DNA of 64,000 nt from Thermoleophilaceae bacterium (lineage in GTDB: Bacteria; Actinomycetota; Thermoleophilia; Solirubrobacterales; JACPNS01). Location of the stretch: assembly GCA_016462645.1 (NCBI GenBank), contig JAEMSX010000007.1:20470-84469 (forward strand). Reading direction: 5' to 3'. The notes beneath the pieces are model-generated. The model searched no databases and had not been told where the DNA came from. It worked only from the letters and a program-made list of their open reading frames with translations. This document shows positions 16,800-30,819 of this stretch, piece after piece. A program made the translations under genes and the position numbers. How positions within the stretch are numbered: position 1 is the first letter of the stretch; the number at the start of each line of letters is the position of its first letter.

Positions 16800-17900
16800 T
16801 TGCGACTGAACGTTGATCGAGCGATCTTCGTCGAGTCGCTTGGTGCGGTAGGCCGCGCGGTCTCCACCCGGTCGATCATTCCGGCGCTCTCCGGGATTCA
16901 GCTCCAGGCCGAAACCGGTTCGCTCACTCTGACCGCGACCGACGGCGACATCTCGATCCGTTCGAAGATCCCGGCCGAGGTCGAGTCGGGCGGCGTCATC
17001 GTCGTCCCCGGTCGGCTGCTCGCTGACGTCGCGCGCCAACTTCCCGCCGGCGACGTATCGCTGGTCGTCGGCGACGGCGGTCTGCTTGCGCTCGACTGCG
17101 GCAGTGCCTCCTTCAAACTGCGCCTGCTCGCCGCTGATGACTTCCCTGACGTCCAGCCGATCGAGGGCGCGACCGTGACGCTGCCCGTCGGCGAGTTCTC
17201 GGAGACCATCGAGCAGGTGGCCCGCTCCGCATCGCGCGATGAGACGCGTCCGCACCTCACCGGCATCCTGCTTTCGATCGAGGAGGACAAGCTCCGCTCG
17301 GTCGCGACTGACTCCTATCGCCTGGCCGTGCGCACCACCAAGATCGCCCCGCCGGTGACGCAGAAGATCGAGGCCAACGTCCCCGCGCGCGCCCTGCAGG
17401 AGGCCACGCGCATCGCCGACGGTCACGACACGATCGAGATCACGCTGGCCGAGCGCCAGATCGCATTCTCCGCCGGCGACACGTTGCTTGTCTCGCGACT
17501 GATCGATGGTCAGTTCCCCGACTTCGAGCAGCTTCTGCCCGACAGCTATGAACACGTGCTCGACATCGACGTCTCAGAACTGCACGATGCGGTCAAGCGC
17601 GTCAGCCTGCTCGCGCAGCGCAACACCCCGCTGAAGGTTGCGCTGTCTGAGGGTGAACTTGAGGTTTCTGCTCAGACCACAGACATCGGTGAAGGTCGCG
17701 AGACTCTGCCCGCACCAGACTTCTCCGGCGATCCCCTGGAGATCGGCTTCAACCCTGATTTCCTGCGCGACGGTCTCGACAGCGCGCACACCGAACGCGC
17801 CAAGTTCAAGCTGATCAGCGCGTTCCGGCCAGGCCTGATCGTCGCCGGCGAGGACGAGGAGTTCATGTACCTCGTCATGCCGATTCGCCTGAACACCTGA
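16800..17900 (+). CDS. dnaN: DNA polymerase III beta sliding clamp
   Basis: 366 aa from TTG at 16800 (read fMet-RLNVDRAIFVESLG), the usual clamp length. A longer frame starts at a TTG at 16731, but that codon lies in a DnaA box and adds 23 unconserved residues. AAGG sits about 10 bases before the chosen start. Landmarks are LTATDGDISIRSKIPA, FSETIEQVARSASRDETRP, LTGILLS, TDSYRLAVR and the C-terminal EEFMYLVMPIRL. It forms the ring that tethers DNA polymerase and many repair proteins. Followed by recF after 25 bases. Confidence 0.94.
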   Translation: MRLNVDRAIFVESLGAVGRAVSTRSIIPALSGIQLQAETGSLTLTATDGDISIRSKIPAEVESGGVIVVPGRLLADVARQLPAGDVSLVVGDGGLLALDCGSASFKLRLLAADDFPDVQPIEGATVTLPVGEFSETIEQVARSASRDETRPHLTGILLSIEEDKLRSVATDSYRLAVRTTKIAPPVTQKIEANVPARALQEATRIADGHDTIEITLAERQIAFSAGDTLLVSRLIDGQFPDFEQLLPDSYEHVLDIDVSELHDAVKRVSLLAQRNTPLKVALSEGELEVSAQTTDIGEGRETLPAPDFSGDPLEIGFNPDFLRDGLDSAHTERAKFKLISAFRPGLIVAGEDEEFMYLVMPIRLNT

Positions 17901-17925
17901 GTCGCAGAAAGCATTCGTTTGCGGC

Positions 17926-19011
17926 GTGATTGTTCAGTCGCTCAGCGCCAGGAACTTTCGCAGCTACGAGCGCGCTCAGGTCGAGCTGGGCGAACGCGTG
18001 ACCGTCGTGACCGGCGACAACGGCGCCGGCAAGACCAACCTGCTTGAAGCGCTCTTCTTCGGGTGTGTCGGTCGCTCGTGCCGCACGCGCATCGACGCCC
18101 AGGCGGTGCGCTTCGATCAACCCGTCGCTCGAGTTGAGGTTGAGGGATACGAGTCATCCGACCGGCATTCGATCGCGGTTGCGCTCGATCGAAAAGAGGG
18201 CAAGACCTACTTCGCCGACGGCGCCAGAGTTGAATCACTCGAACCGTTCGAATGGCGACCGCCCACGGCGGTGTTCATGCCGGACCGCCTGGAGCTGATC
18301 AAAGGAGCACCAGGCGTTCGCCGGGGACACCTCGACCAGTTGATCGCCGCCCTGTGGCCCGCGCGACGCGCGAATCGCCGGTCATACGCGGAAGCGCTCG
18401 CACAACGCAACGCGCTGCTGTCCCGCGGCAGCGGTGGCGACCAGCTCGACGTCTGGGACCGCGAGCTGGCGCGTCACGGGCGCGCACTGATCGCCGATCG
18501 TCAGGAAGGCGTTGCCGCGATCGAGCAGCGCTTCGCGGCGATCGGCCTGGAGCTCGGGCTTGAACCGGCACCCACACTTCGCTACCGCACGATCGCCGAC
18601 GTCGATCCCGAGGACGAAGACGCGTACGTCACCGCGCTCGCCGATCGTCGCGAGTCGGACCGCCAGCGCGGCTTCACGACCTTCGGTCCGCATCGCGATG
18701 AACTCGTGATCAAGCATCAGGCTCGCGAGGTGCGAACGTACGGATCACAGGGCCAGCAGCGCATCTCGCTTCTCGCGCTGCTGCTCGCCGAGTGCGAGGC
18801 GATCGCCGAGGTGACCGACCGCGGCCCGTTGATCCTGCTCGACGACGTGATGAGCGAACTCGATGCGACGCGCCGCCATCTGCTGGTCGAACGCGTCGCC
18901 GGCATCGGTCAGGTCTTGATCACGACCACGGAGATCGAGCACGTTCCGAGCGAGGCCCCGATCGACGCCGTGCTCGCGGTCGCCGATGGACAGGTCGCAC
19001 CGGCGACGTGA
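17926..19011 (+). CDS. recF: DNA replication/repair protein RecF
   Basis: 361 aa from GTG at 17926. It starts VIVQSLSARNFRSYERAQVE, with Walker A VTGDNGAGKTNLLEALFFG near residues 28-46, the signature TYGSQGQQRISLLALL and Walker B LILLDDVMSELD. These are the RecF/SMC-like ABC ATPase motifs. RecF loads RecA at single-strand gaps with RecO and RecR. The order dnaA-dnaN-recF is standard. A short DUF721 gene follows after 16 bases. Confidence 0.95.
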   Translation: MIVQSLSARNFRSYERAQVELGERVTVVTGDNGAGKTNLLEALFFGCVGRSCRTRIDAQAVRFDQPVARVEVEGYESSDRHSIAVALDRKEGKTYFADGARVESLEPFEWRPPTAVFMPDRLELIKGAPGVRRGHLDQLIAALWPARRANRRSYAEALAQRNALLSRGSGGDQLDVWDRELARHGRALIADRQEGVAAIEQRFAAIGLELGLEPAPTLRYRTIADVDPEDEDAYVTALADRRESDRQRGFTTFGPHRDELVIKHQAREVRTYGSQGQQRISLLALLLAECEAIAEVTDRGPLILLDDVMSELDATRRHLLVERVAGIGQVLITTTEIEHVPSEAPIDAVLAVADGQVAPAT

Positions 19012-19027
19012 TTGGCTACTCACACCG

Positions 19028-19321
19028 ATGACCCGTCGCCGCGACCTTTCACCACTCTCAGGCGCCCTCGCCGAAATCACCGCCGGAATGCAGCCGGCCA
19101 CGGGAATCGCGCGAGTGCAGACCGCGTGGCCCGAGGCCGTCGGTCCCACGGTCGCAAAATGGGCTGTGCCGGTGTCCGAAAGGGCCGGCGTCGTGACCTT
19201 CGCCTGCACCGATTCGATGGTCGCTCACGAGCTTGAAATGATGAAGCCGGACCTGCTCAAAAAGCTCGAAAAAGTGCTCGACGGCGGGGCACCGACCGAG
19301 CTTAAGTTCGTGATCCGGTGA
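19028..19321 (+). CDS. DUF721 (DciA-like) protein
   Basis: 97 aa from ATG at 19028. It reads LSGALAEITAGMQPATGIAR, then VQTAWPEAVGPTVAKWAVPV and the C-terminal LLKKLEKVLDGGAPTELKFV. This is the DUF721 domain; members between recF and gyrB in actinobacteria include DciA, a helper for replicative helicase loading or activity in bacteria lacking DnaC. The domain is short but complete. The location within the replication cluster supports a replication role, but biochemical function is inferred from family only. Confidence 0.85.
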   Translation: MTRRRDLSPLSGALAEITAGMQPATGIARVQTAWPEAVGPTVAKWAVPVSERAGVVTFACTDSMVAHELEMMKPDLLKKLEKVLDGGAPTELKFVIR

Positions 19322-19342
19322 ATTACTTCACATAACCGTCAA

Positions 19343-19365
19343 AAACCGCATAACCATGCGGGTTT
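19343..19365 (+). terminator. Hairpin after the DUF721 gene (weak terminator candidate)
   Basis: AAACCGCAT (19343-19351) pairs with ATGCGGGTTT (19356-19365), nine pairs with one bulged G and loop AACC. Only three T follow, so intrinsic termination would be weak. It may act together with the stronger hairpin at 19446. Confidence 0.35.
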
Positions 19366-19404
19366 GCGAGTGGCCGGAATGCCAATTTCGTCCGCCCTGA
19401 ATGC

Positions 19405-24592
<5,188 letters not shown>

Positions 24593-24661
24593 ACCGATCG
24601 GCGGAGACGATCGGACCGAACAGGACAACCAGTATTGGGTCCGATCGCGGGATCGTGCGTC

Positions 24662-24818
24662 GGGGTCAGATCTCGATACATAAGCATCGACGGTAAGCCT
24701 TCTCCTTGAGGGTCTCCGCCACTCAGTTGGAATCGGGTGTCTGCCCCTTGCTCCAGCTCATAGTTCCGCCAGATACCGAGAGCAAGGACGCAACCGGGAT
24801 CTGGCGGAATTTTTTTTT
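24662..24818 (+). ncRNA. Candidate structured RNA after gyrA
   Basis: This stretch folds in several ways on paper. GGGGTCAGA (24662-24670) pairs with TCTGCCCC (24740-24747) with one bulge, enclosing a TCGAT/ATCGA hairpin (24673-24690). CCTTGCTC (24746-24753) can pair with GAGCAAGG (24780-24787), and this pairing interleaves with the terminator stem. It matches no RNA family I recognise. It could be the gyrA 3' UTR or a separate small RNA; no clear promoter is seen. Confidence 0.3.
24764..24818 (+). terminator. Rho-independent terminator downstream of gyrA
   Basis: TTCCGCCAGAT (24764-24774) pairs perfectly with ATCTGGCGGAA (24799-24809), 11 bp with a 24-base loop, followed by nine T (24810-24818). 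It lies 172 bases after the gyrA stop, just before the convergent LuxR-type regulator gene ends, and only works on the plus strand. Confidence 0.8.
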
Positions 24819-24828
24819 GCCGCGACGC

Positions 24829-25467
24829 TCAGTCGATCCAGCCGTGGCGAATCCCTTCAGCGACCGCCGCCGCGCGCTCCGAGACGCCGATCTTGTCGTA
24901 GATCCGGGTGAGGTGCGTCTTGATCGTGCTCTCAGCGAGGTTCAACTCCTTGGCGATCTCGCCGGCTGAGTGACCCATCGCCACCGACTGCAGGATCTCC
25001 AACTCGCGTGGGGTCAGCGGCGGCGCGGTATCGGTGCGTCGCGCGCGAATCGCTGAAGCGAGGCCTTGGTGCACCTCGGCCGGCAGCACCGTGCGGCCCT
25101 GGGCGACGGCCTCGACGGCATCGACGATCTCGCCCGCTCCGGCCGTCTTCAGTTCGAAGCCGGAAGCGCCCGCCTCGATCATGGCGTAGACGACCTCGCT
25201 GTCGCACTCACCCGAGAGCACCAGCACGCGCGTCTCGGGATGCTCGGCCATGAGCGTTTCCAGAACCTTCGCGCCGGCCAGGTCCGGGAGACCGAGATCA
25301 AGCACGCAGACAGTCGGCGGGTTACGCCGCACGAACTCGATCGCTTCGCGTCCGAACTCGGTCTGGCCGACGACCAGCATGCCCTCGCGCGCTGAAATCG
25401 CGCGCACGACGGCCTCGCGGAACATCGGGTGGTCATCCACTACCAGTACTGAAACGTTTCCATTCAT
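24829..25467 (-). CDS. LuxR/NarL-family response regulator
   Basis: 212 aa. The receiver domain has VLVVDDHPMFREAVVRAI at the start, phosphoacceptor Asp in VCVLDLGLPDLAG (about residue 57) and VLVLSGECD for the Thr/Ser switch. The C-terminal helix-turn-helix reads LTPRELEILQSVAMGHSAGE and ESTIKTHLTRIYDKIGV. It is a DNA-binding output regulator. Its start overlaps the stop of the HD-GYP regulator gene, so the hybrid kinase at 26531 is the obvious phosphate source. Target genes are unknown. Confidence 0.92.
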   Translation of the reverse strand: MNGNVSVLVVDDHPMFREAVVRAISAREGMLVVGQTEFGREAIEFVRRNPPTVCVLDLGLPDLAGAKVLETLMAEHPETRVLVLSGECDSEVVYAMIEAGASGFELKTAGAGEIVDAVEAVAQGRTVLPAEVHQGLASAIRARRTDTAPPLTPRELEILQSVAMGHSAGEIAKELNLAESTIKTHLTRIYDKIGVSERAAAVAEGIRHGWID

Positions 25468-26534
25468 CGCATGATCTCTTCGTAGTTGTCCAAGAAAACT
25501 TTCACAAGCTCCGGATCGAACTGCGTGCCCGCGCCGTCAGCCAGCTCCTGGATAGCGGTTTCCGTCGGGAGCGCCTTCCGGTATGGCCTGTCGTTGGTCA
25601 TCGCGCTGAGCACGTCGACGATCTGGACGATGCGTGCCGCCATCGGAATCTCCTCGCCGGCGAGTCCGCGTGGATAGCCGGTACCGTCCCAGCGCTCGTG
25701 GTGACACCGCGCGATCTCGGACCCGATCCTCAGCATCGGGTTGGGCGATCCGGAGAGCATGTGGTGTCCGATCTCTGCGTGCTCCATCATCACCGTCCGC
25801 TCATCAGTTGAGAGCGGACCGGGCTTGAGCAGAATGTGGTCAGGGACGCCGATCTTGCCGACATCGTGCATCGCGCTCGCCCAGCCGAGCGTCTTCGCGT
25901 CGACGTCGCTGTAGCCGAGTTTGCGCGCGAAGCGTTCGACGACCTGGACCATGCCGTCGATATGCGCCGCGGTGACGTGATCGCGTGCCTCGACAGCGAG
26001 GCAGAGACGGCGCAGGGTCTCAACCCGCTCGGCTTCGAGATCGCTGAGCGCGGAGGACAGATCGGAAGTCTTGTTCATCAGCTGGGATTCGAGACGCCCG
26101 GTGTAATCGCGACGCGCGATCTCGAGCGCGCGCCGACGCAATGCATTCTCCACGTTGATGATCAGCTCCACGCGGCGGTAAGGCTTCACGATGTACCCGT
26201 AGGCGCCAAACTCAAGCGCGGTCTCGGCGGTCTGCACGTCGTTGGTTCCGGTCACCATGATCACGGCCGCGTCTGGCTGCAGCGCGGGAATCTCGCGCAG
26301 CAGGTCGAGCCCGGACTCGCCGGGCATCTCGAGATCGCAGATGATCAGATCGAAATCGGTTTCCTCCATCAGCTCGCGCGCAGCAGCGGCGTTCGCGGCA
26401 GTGGCACAGTCGTAGCGGTCGGCGAGCGAGCGCACCAGCAGATCGCGCTGCTGGGGCTCGTCATCGATCAGCAGCAACGACCCTGCCGGAGCGCCGGCAG
26501 ACTCATTCAGTGTTGCCACCTCCGTGCTGCTCAT
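25464..26534 (-). CDS. Response regulator with HD-GYP cyclic-di-GMP phosphodiesterase domain
   Basis: 356 aa. The receiver domain has LLLIDDEPQQRDLLV, phosphoacceptor Asp in LIICDLEMPGESG and Lys in IVKPYRR. A coiled linker follows. The HD-GYP domain contains AMHDVGKIGVPD (HD metal ligands) and HERWDGTGYPRGLAGEEIP, so the catalytic residues look intact. HD-GYP enzymes break down cyclic-di-GMP. It is overlapped by genes on both sides (ATGA type), so kinase, phosphodiesterase and DNA-binding regulator are made together. Confidence 0.93.
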   Translation of the reverse strand: MSSTEVATLNESAGAPAGSLLLIDDEPQQRDLLVRSLADRYDCATAANAAAARELMEETDFDLIICDLEMPGESGLDLLREIPALQPDAAVIMVTGTNDVQTAETALEFGAYGYIVKPYRRVELIINVENALRRRALEIARRDYTGRLESQLMNKTSDLSSALSDLEAERVETLRRLCLAVEARDHVTAAHIDGMVQVVERFARKLGYSDVDAKTLGWASAMHDVGKIGVPDHILLKPGPLSTDERTVMMEHAEIGHHMLSGSPNPMLRIGSEIARCHHERWDGTGYPRGLAGEEIPMAARIVQIVDVLSAMTNDRPYRKALPTETAIQELADGAGTQFDPELVKVFLDNYEEIMR

Positions 26535-28123
26535 GCAACCCCTTTGCGGATCGACTTGCCCACCTCGCTGAGCAGGTCGTTCACAGTGAAGGGCTTCTCG
26601 ATCAGATTGGTCTCGGGGTGAATCGCATCCACCTTGTCGAGGATCAGCTCGCTGTAGCCCGACATGAAGAGTGTCGGCATTTCCGGTCGCACGCGGGCTG
26701 CGTGCCGCGCGAGTTCCGTGCCCTGCATGTCCGGCATCACCACGTCGGTCAGGAGCAGCGCGAATTCGTCGCCGGAGTGTTCAAGTGCCCTGAGCGCGTC
26801 GGCCGCGCGGGCAAAGTGGGTCACCTCGTAGCCGTTGTTCTCGAGCACGCGCATGACCATCTGTCGCACCGCGTCCTCGTCCTCTACCAGAAGCACATGC
26901 TCGCCGGAACCCTGCGCATGCAGGCGATGCTTGTCGCGATCCCCCGTCACGATGTTCTGATCGGACGCGGGCAGGTGGATTTTTATCGACGTCCCCCTGC
27001 CCGGCTCGCTGTAGACGAAGATGTTTCCGCCGAGGTTCTTGACGATGCCGTACACGGTGGCCAGGCCGAGGCCCGTCCCGACGGGCTTGGGCTTGGTCGT
27101 GAAGTAAGGCTCAAAGACGCGGGCGACCGTTTCGGCATCCATCCCGGCACCGCTGTCCGAGATCGTCAACCGGACGTAGCGCCCGACCGCCGGCGAGTCG
27201 GGATGTGAACTCGCGTACTCCTCGTCGAGTTCGACGTTTGACGTCTCGATCTCAAGCCGTCCGCTCTCGGGCATCGCATCGCGCGCATTCACGGCGAGGT
27301 TCACCGTCACCTGCTCAATCTGGCCGGGGTCCGCGACCACAGTCCAGAGAGCGGGCTCGAACTTCGTGATCAGTTCGATGTTCTCGCCGAGTACCCGGCG
27401 CAGCAGTTTCTCCAGACCCGTCAGTGCGTCGTTCAGCTGGATCGGCTGCAGCTTCACGGCTTCGCGACGACTGAATACGAGCAACTGACGCGTCAGTGCG
27501 GCGGCACGGGTCGCCGCCTCCTGGATCTGTTCAACGTCCTCGCGAACCTCCGGTCGGTCGGAGAGTTCGGCGATCGCGAAATCCGCATAGTTGATGATCA
27601 CGCCGAGGAGATTGTTGAAATCGTGAGCGATCCCGCCCGCAAGCTGACCGATGCTCTCGAGTCGCTGGGACTGGTTGAGTTCGAGCTGCGATTCGAATCG
27701 ATTGCGTTCCTTCTCGAAACGGACGCGGTCCGTGATGTCCCGGATCGCGGCGAGCGCCAACGGTTGCTCCTCGGTCCCGACGACCGACAGTGCGATCTCG
27801 GCCGGGAACTCACTGCCGTCGGCGCGCAACGCGAACAGATTCAGTTCGGCGCCCACCGGTCGTCGTCTGGGCTTGCTGAAGAAGTCCTTGCGATGCGCAC
27901 CGTGCTCGTCGCGGAAGCGCTCAGGAACGAGGAGGTCGACGTTGAGTCCGATCATTTCCTTGCGCTCATAGCCGAAGACGGAGGTTGCCTCGTCGTTCAC
28001 GAACACGATCTGTCCGCGACCGTCCACGGCGATCGTCGCGTCGGGAATCAGCTCAAGGAACTCGTTGAAATGCGCAGTGGTATTCAAGAATGGAATCAAG
28101 GTCGAAGTCGCCGACCCGATCAT
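26531..28123 (-). CDS. Hybrid sensor histidine kinase (PAS-HisKA-HATPase-REC)
   Basis: 530 aa, no membrane segment. A PAS domain (about 20-140) contains LIPDATIAVDGRGQIVFVND and LRADGSEFPAEIALS. The dimerisation helix carries His near residue 168 in LAGGIAHDFNNLLGV. The ATPase has LAVNARDAMPESGRL and VGTGLGLATVYGIVKNLGG. A C-terminal receiver has VLLVEDEDAVRQMV and LLLTDVVMPDMQGTE. The PAS type, with ELNLFALRADGSEFP, is common in soluble redox or small-molecule sensors. It is first in a three-gene overlapping operon. Confidence 0.92.
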   Translation of the reverse strand: MIGSATSTLIPFLNTTAHFNEFLELIPDATIAVDGRGQIVFVNDEATSVFGYERKEMIGLNVDLLVPERFRDEHGAHRKDFFSKPRRRPVGAELNLFALRADGSEFPAEIALSVVGTEEQPLALAAIRDITDRVRFEKERNRFESQLELNQSQRLESIGQLAGGIAHDFNNLLGVIINYADFAIAELSDRPEVREDVEQIQEAATRAAALTRQLLVFSRREAVKLQPIQLNDALTGLEKLLRRVLGENIELITKFEPALWTVVADPGQIEQVTVNLAVNARDAMPESGRLEIETSNVELDEEYASSHPDSPAVGRYVRLTISDSGAGMDAETVARVFEPYFTTKPKPVGTGLGLATVYGIVKNLGGNIFVYSEPGRGTSIKIHLPASDQNIVTGDRDKHRLHAQGSGEHVLLVEDEDAVRQMVMRVLENNGYEVTHFARAADALRALEHSGDEFALLLTDVVMPDMQGTELARHAARVRPEMPTLFMSGYSELILDKVDAIHPETNLIEKPFTVNDLLSEVGKSIRKGVA

Positions 28124-28224
28124 GTGCGCCCCGCCTTCGTGGACAAGACCGACTCATCCCACGTTACTGGAAAGTGGCTATCCAGGGTCCGCATGGTGTA
28201 ACCCGGGGCAATCCTCCGATACGG

Positions 28225-29325
28225 CTACTCAAACTCGACGGTGTGCACGCCGGCGTCGGGTTCGAGAAACTCAAGCAGTCGCTCGGCCTCGGCGGCGAGC
28301 TCGTCGAGGGTCGACCGCGGTTCGTCGTGGAACGGAGTCACGACGACTCGCGCCGACTGCTTGTCACGCTCGAGCCGCCAGGACGCGCGAACGCGTCCAT
28401 CGATCAGCACCGTGAACGCGCGACGACCGTTCCTGCTCAGGTTGAAGCGCTTTGCGTCGTCGGCGTCAACGATGCGCGCGCGGTCGGCATGGGAAAGCGC
28501 GACGTTGTCGAACTCGCCGAGAAAGCGGACCGGCGCCGGAGTGTCGGCGCGCGGACGCGGCGCGTCGGGCAGGTCGAACAGCTCGCGGCCGGACTCATCG
28601 CGAAAGACCTTCAGCTGCGGCCACAGCGGCTCGATGGCTTCACGGACGCCCGGCATTCCGGACCACGTGCGCAGGTCCGAGGTGCTCGCCGGCCCGATGG
28701 CCGCGAGGCCGCGCAGCATCAGCTCGGATGCTGCGGACCGCTCAAGCGTGTCGCCGAGCCAGCGCTCGGCCAGCATCAGCTGCGGTGGACGCGAGTAGTG
28801 CCAGCGCGCGCCGGCCGGGGTCATCACCACCGGCACGTGGATGCGCGCGCAGTTGACGAGGCCGTCGAGATTCAACGCGGGGAACTGTTCGTGCAGCTCC
28901 TTGCCGATCTCCCGGCCGGTGCGCGGCACGTCGTCTGAGAGCAGTTCCTCGACAGCGCGACGAACGGTGGGAATGTCGAGACCGACATAGTTGGCCCGCC
29001 AGTTGGCGGCGTCGCGTTCGATCACCGGGCTCAGCGTCAGCCGGAAGCGGCGAAAGTCCTCGGCGGTGACGGTGTGGAGCGTGCAGCGCATGTACGAGCC
29101 GCGCACGATCTCCCGGCGTTCGGCCGCCTGGCGCAGCTTGTCGGGATCGAAGTTCGCGATCCGCGACCAGAGCGCGATGAAGGCGTCGCGCGGCTCCTGG
29201 GTCTGGAGTCCGCCGACCTGCTCGATCATCTTCACGACCGAGACGCGTTTGCGCGCGAGCAGCCCCTGGCGCGCGAGCAGGGCGCGGTTGAGCTCACGGG
29301 TGGTCAGCGTGCGCTGGCGTGCCAC
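28225..29325 (-). CDS. Winged-helix DNA-binding domain protein (HTH_42 / YcaQ-like family)
   Basis: 366 aa. It begins LTTRELNRALLARQGLLARK and continues IEQVGGLQTQEPRDAFIALW, RGSYMRCTLHTVTAEDF, then LPDAPRPRADTPAPVRFLGEFDNVAL (described by position, about 255-280) and the C-terminal NGRRAFTVLIDGRVRASW. This arrangement is the HTH_42 (PF06224) family, which includes the DNA-crosslink glycosylases AlkZ/YcaQ, but many actinobacterial members are only described as winged-helix proteins. Enzyme activity cannot be claimed because I cannot confirm the QxQ-type catalytic motif here; LQTQEPR is a candidate. Confidence 0.8.
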   Translation of the reverse strand: MARQRTLTTRELNRALLARQGLLARKRVSVVKMIEQVGGLQTQEPRDAFIALWSRIANFDPDKLRQAAERREIVRGSYMRCTLHTVTAEDFRRFRLTLSPVIERDAANWRANYVGLDIPTVRRAVEELLSDDVPRTGREIGKELHEQFPALNLDGLVNCARIHVPVVMTPAGARWHYSRPPQLMLAERWLGDTLERSAASELMLRGLAAIGPASTSDLRTWSGMPGVREAIEPLWPQLKVFRDESGRELFDLPDAPRPRADTPAPVRFLGEFDNVALSHADRARIVDADDAKRFNLSRNGRRAFTVLIDGRVRASWRLERDKQSARVVVTPFHDEPRSTLDELAAEAERLLEFLEPDAGVHTVEFE

Positions 29326-29346
29326 CCGTGAGCCTCCGCAGGCTTC

Positions 29347-29949
29347 CTACTTGGCGGCTGCGTAGCGCTCCGCGACGACGTCCCAGTTGACGACGTCCCA
29401 CCATGCCTTGAGATACGCCGGGCGGGCGTTCTTGTAGGTCAGGTAGTAGGCGTGCTCCCAGACGTCGTTGCCGAGCAGCGGGGTCTTGCCGTCGGTCAGC
29501 GGGGAGTCCTGGTTCGCGGTGCTGACGATCGCCAGCTCGCCGCCGTCCACGACCAGCCAGGCCCAGCCGGAGCCGAACTGTCCGACGCCTGCCGCCTCGA
29601 ACTTCTCCTTGAACTCATCGACCGAGCCGAACTTCGCGGCGATCGCGTCGGCGAGCTCGCCGGAGAGCTCGCTGCCGCCCGGAGTCATCGACTCCCAGAA
29701 GAGCGAGTGGTTGTAGTGGCCACCGCCGTTGTTGCGCACCGGCCCCTTGATGTCGTCGGGAAGGCTCGACAGGTTCGTGATCACTTCCTCGATCGGCTTG
29801 TCGGCCCACTCGGTGCCTTCGAGGGCAGCGTTGGCCTTGTCCACGTAAGCCTGGTGGTGCTTGTCGTGGTGCAGGTGCATCGTCTCTTCGTCGATCGTCG
29901 GAGCGAGCGAGTCGTAGGGGTATGGGAGAGCAGGTACTTCGTAGGCCAT
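29347..29949 (-). CDS. sodA: Superoxide dismutase [Mn/Fe]
   Basis: 200 aa. Metal ligands are visible in [33 protein letters not shown] and [17 protein letters not shown]. The segment [12 protein letters not shown] with Gln-Asp-Ser is more like manganese enzymes, but metal choice cannot be settled by eye. It converts superoxide to oxygen and hydrogen peroxide in the cytoplasm. The start is at the ATG before [16 protein letters not shown]. It stands alone with a 72-base gap to the HNH gene. Confidence 0.95.
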   Translation of the reverse strand: MAYEVPALPYPYDSLAPTIDEETMHLHHDKHHQAYVDKANAALEGTEWADKPIEEVITNLSSLPDDIKGPVRNNGGGHYNHSLFWESMTPGGSELSGELADAIAAKFGSVDEFKEKFEAAGVGQFGSGWAWLVVDGGELAIVSTANQDSPLTDGKTPLLGNDVWEHAYYLTYKNARPAYLKAWWDVVNWDVVAERYAAAK

Positions 29950-30021
29950 GTGACAGTCCTCAATTGATGGTGGATTCCAAAGCTGTGGGCGGAATCCTAA
30001 CGCCGGGACTTCAGATCGGAA

Positions 30022-30756
30022 TCAGGCGGCGTCGGCGTCGGCGACGTCGGTCACGACGCCGGCGGTCGCGGGCACATACGGCAACCACTGCGAGGGAATC
30101 GTCGGACTTGCGACGTGGATGAAGATCGTCGGGTGCGGTGCGATCGGGCGCGTGCTCAGCTTCATGCCCGATTGCGCGACGCTGCGGTCGCCCTTGCGGC
30201 GATTGCAGGTGGCGCAGCAGGCCACGACGTTCTCCCACGAAGTGTCCCCGCCCTTCGAGCGCGGGATCACGTGGTCCATGGTGAGCGAGCCGCGACGACC
30301 GCAGTACTGGCACGCCCAGCCGTCGCGCGCGAACACGGCCCGACGGGTGATCTTGCGGCGGAACGACTGGTACGGGATGCGCACGTAGGTGCGCAGACGG
30401 ATCACGGCCGGACGAGTCATCGACATGCGCTCGGCGTGGACCTCGAGGTCATGTTCGTCGATCACCTCGGCCTTCTGCTTGAGGATCAGAACGATCGCGC
30501 GGCGTACGGTGCAGACGTTGATCGGCTCGTACGACGCGTTCAGGACGAGCACGCGACCGCTGAGCGCAGAGCCTTCGCGCCGGACATGCAGCGAGGGCGT
30601 CGGGCCGGAAAGGGAGGAAAAACGGGCGCCTGCGGGCGTTTGCGGCGCAAGGGTTCCTACTGCCGGAGAATCGTCGACCTCCGATCGGATGAGCCCGGGT
30701 ACATCGCCGGGCTCTGAGCAGTCGCTGCTCAAGCTCGTCGCCGCCTTGCTGGCCAT
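30022..30756 (-). CDS. HNH endonuclease-family protein
   Basis: 244 aa from ATG at 30756 (MASKAATSL). An unusual Ser/Pro-rich N-terminal 65 residues precede the conserved part LVLNASYEPINVCTVRRAIV. The HNH domain reads FARDGWACQYCGRRGSLTMD, then HVIPRSKGGDTSWENVVACC and CNRRKGDRS, with two CxxC zinc pairs and the HNH His-Asn pattern. Close relatives are found widely near housekeeping genes in actinobacteria. A role in DNA processing is probable but no target is known. Confidence 0.88.
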   Translation of the reverse strand: MASKAATSLSSDCSEPGDVPGLIRSEVDDSPAVGTLAPQTPAGARFSSLSGPTPSLHVRREGSALSGRVLVLNASYEPINVCTVRRAIVLILKQKAEVIDEHDLEVHAERMSMTRPAVIRLRTYVRIPYQSFRRKITRRAVFARDGWACQYCGRRGSLTMDHVIPRSKGGDTSWENVVACCATCNRRKGDRSVAQSGMKLSTRPIAPHPTIFIHVASPTIPSQWLPYVPATAGVVTDVADADAA

Positions 30757-30819
30757 CGGAACAATCGCAGTGTAGAGCCTGCTCCGGGCGGTTCCCACCG
30801 CTCCGACGTGAGCCGGCGG

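Noticed and set aside
24595..24616. CCGATC/GATCGG hairpin right after gyrA as the terminator
   Set aside because: The stem is short and not followed by T; the 11-bp stem with nine T at 24764-24818 is far better.
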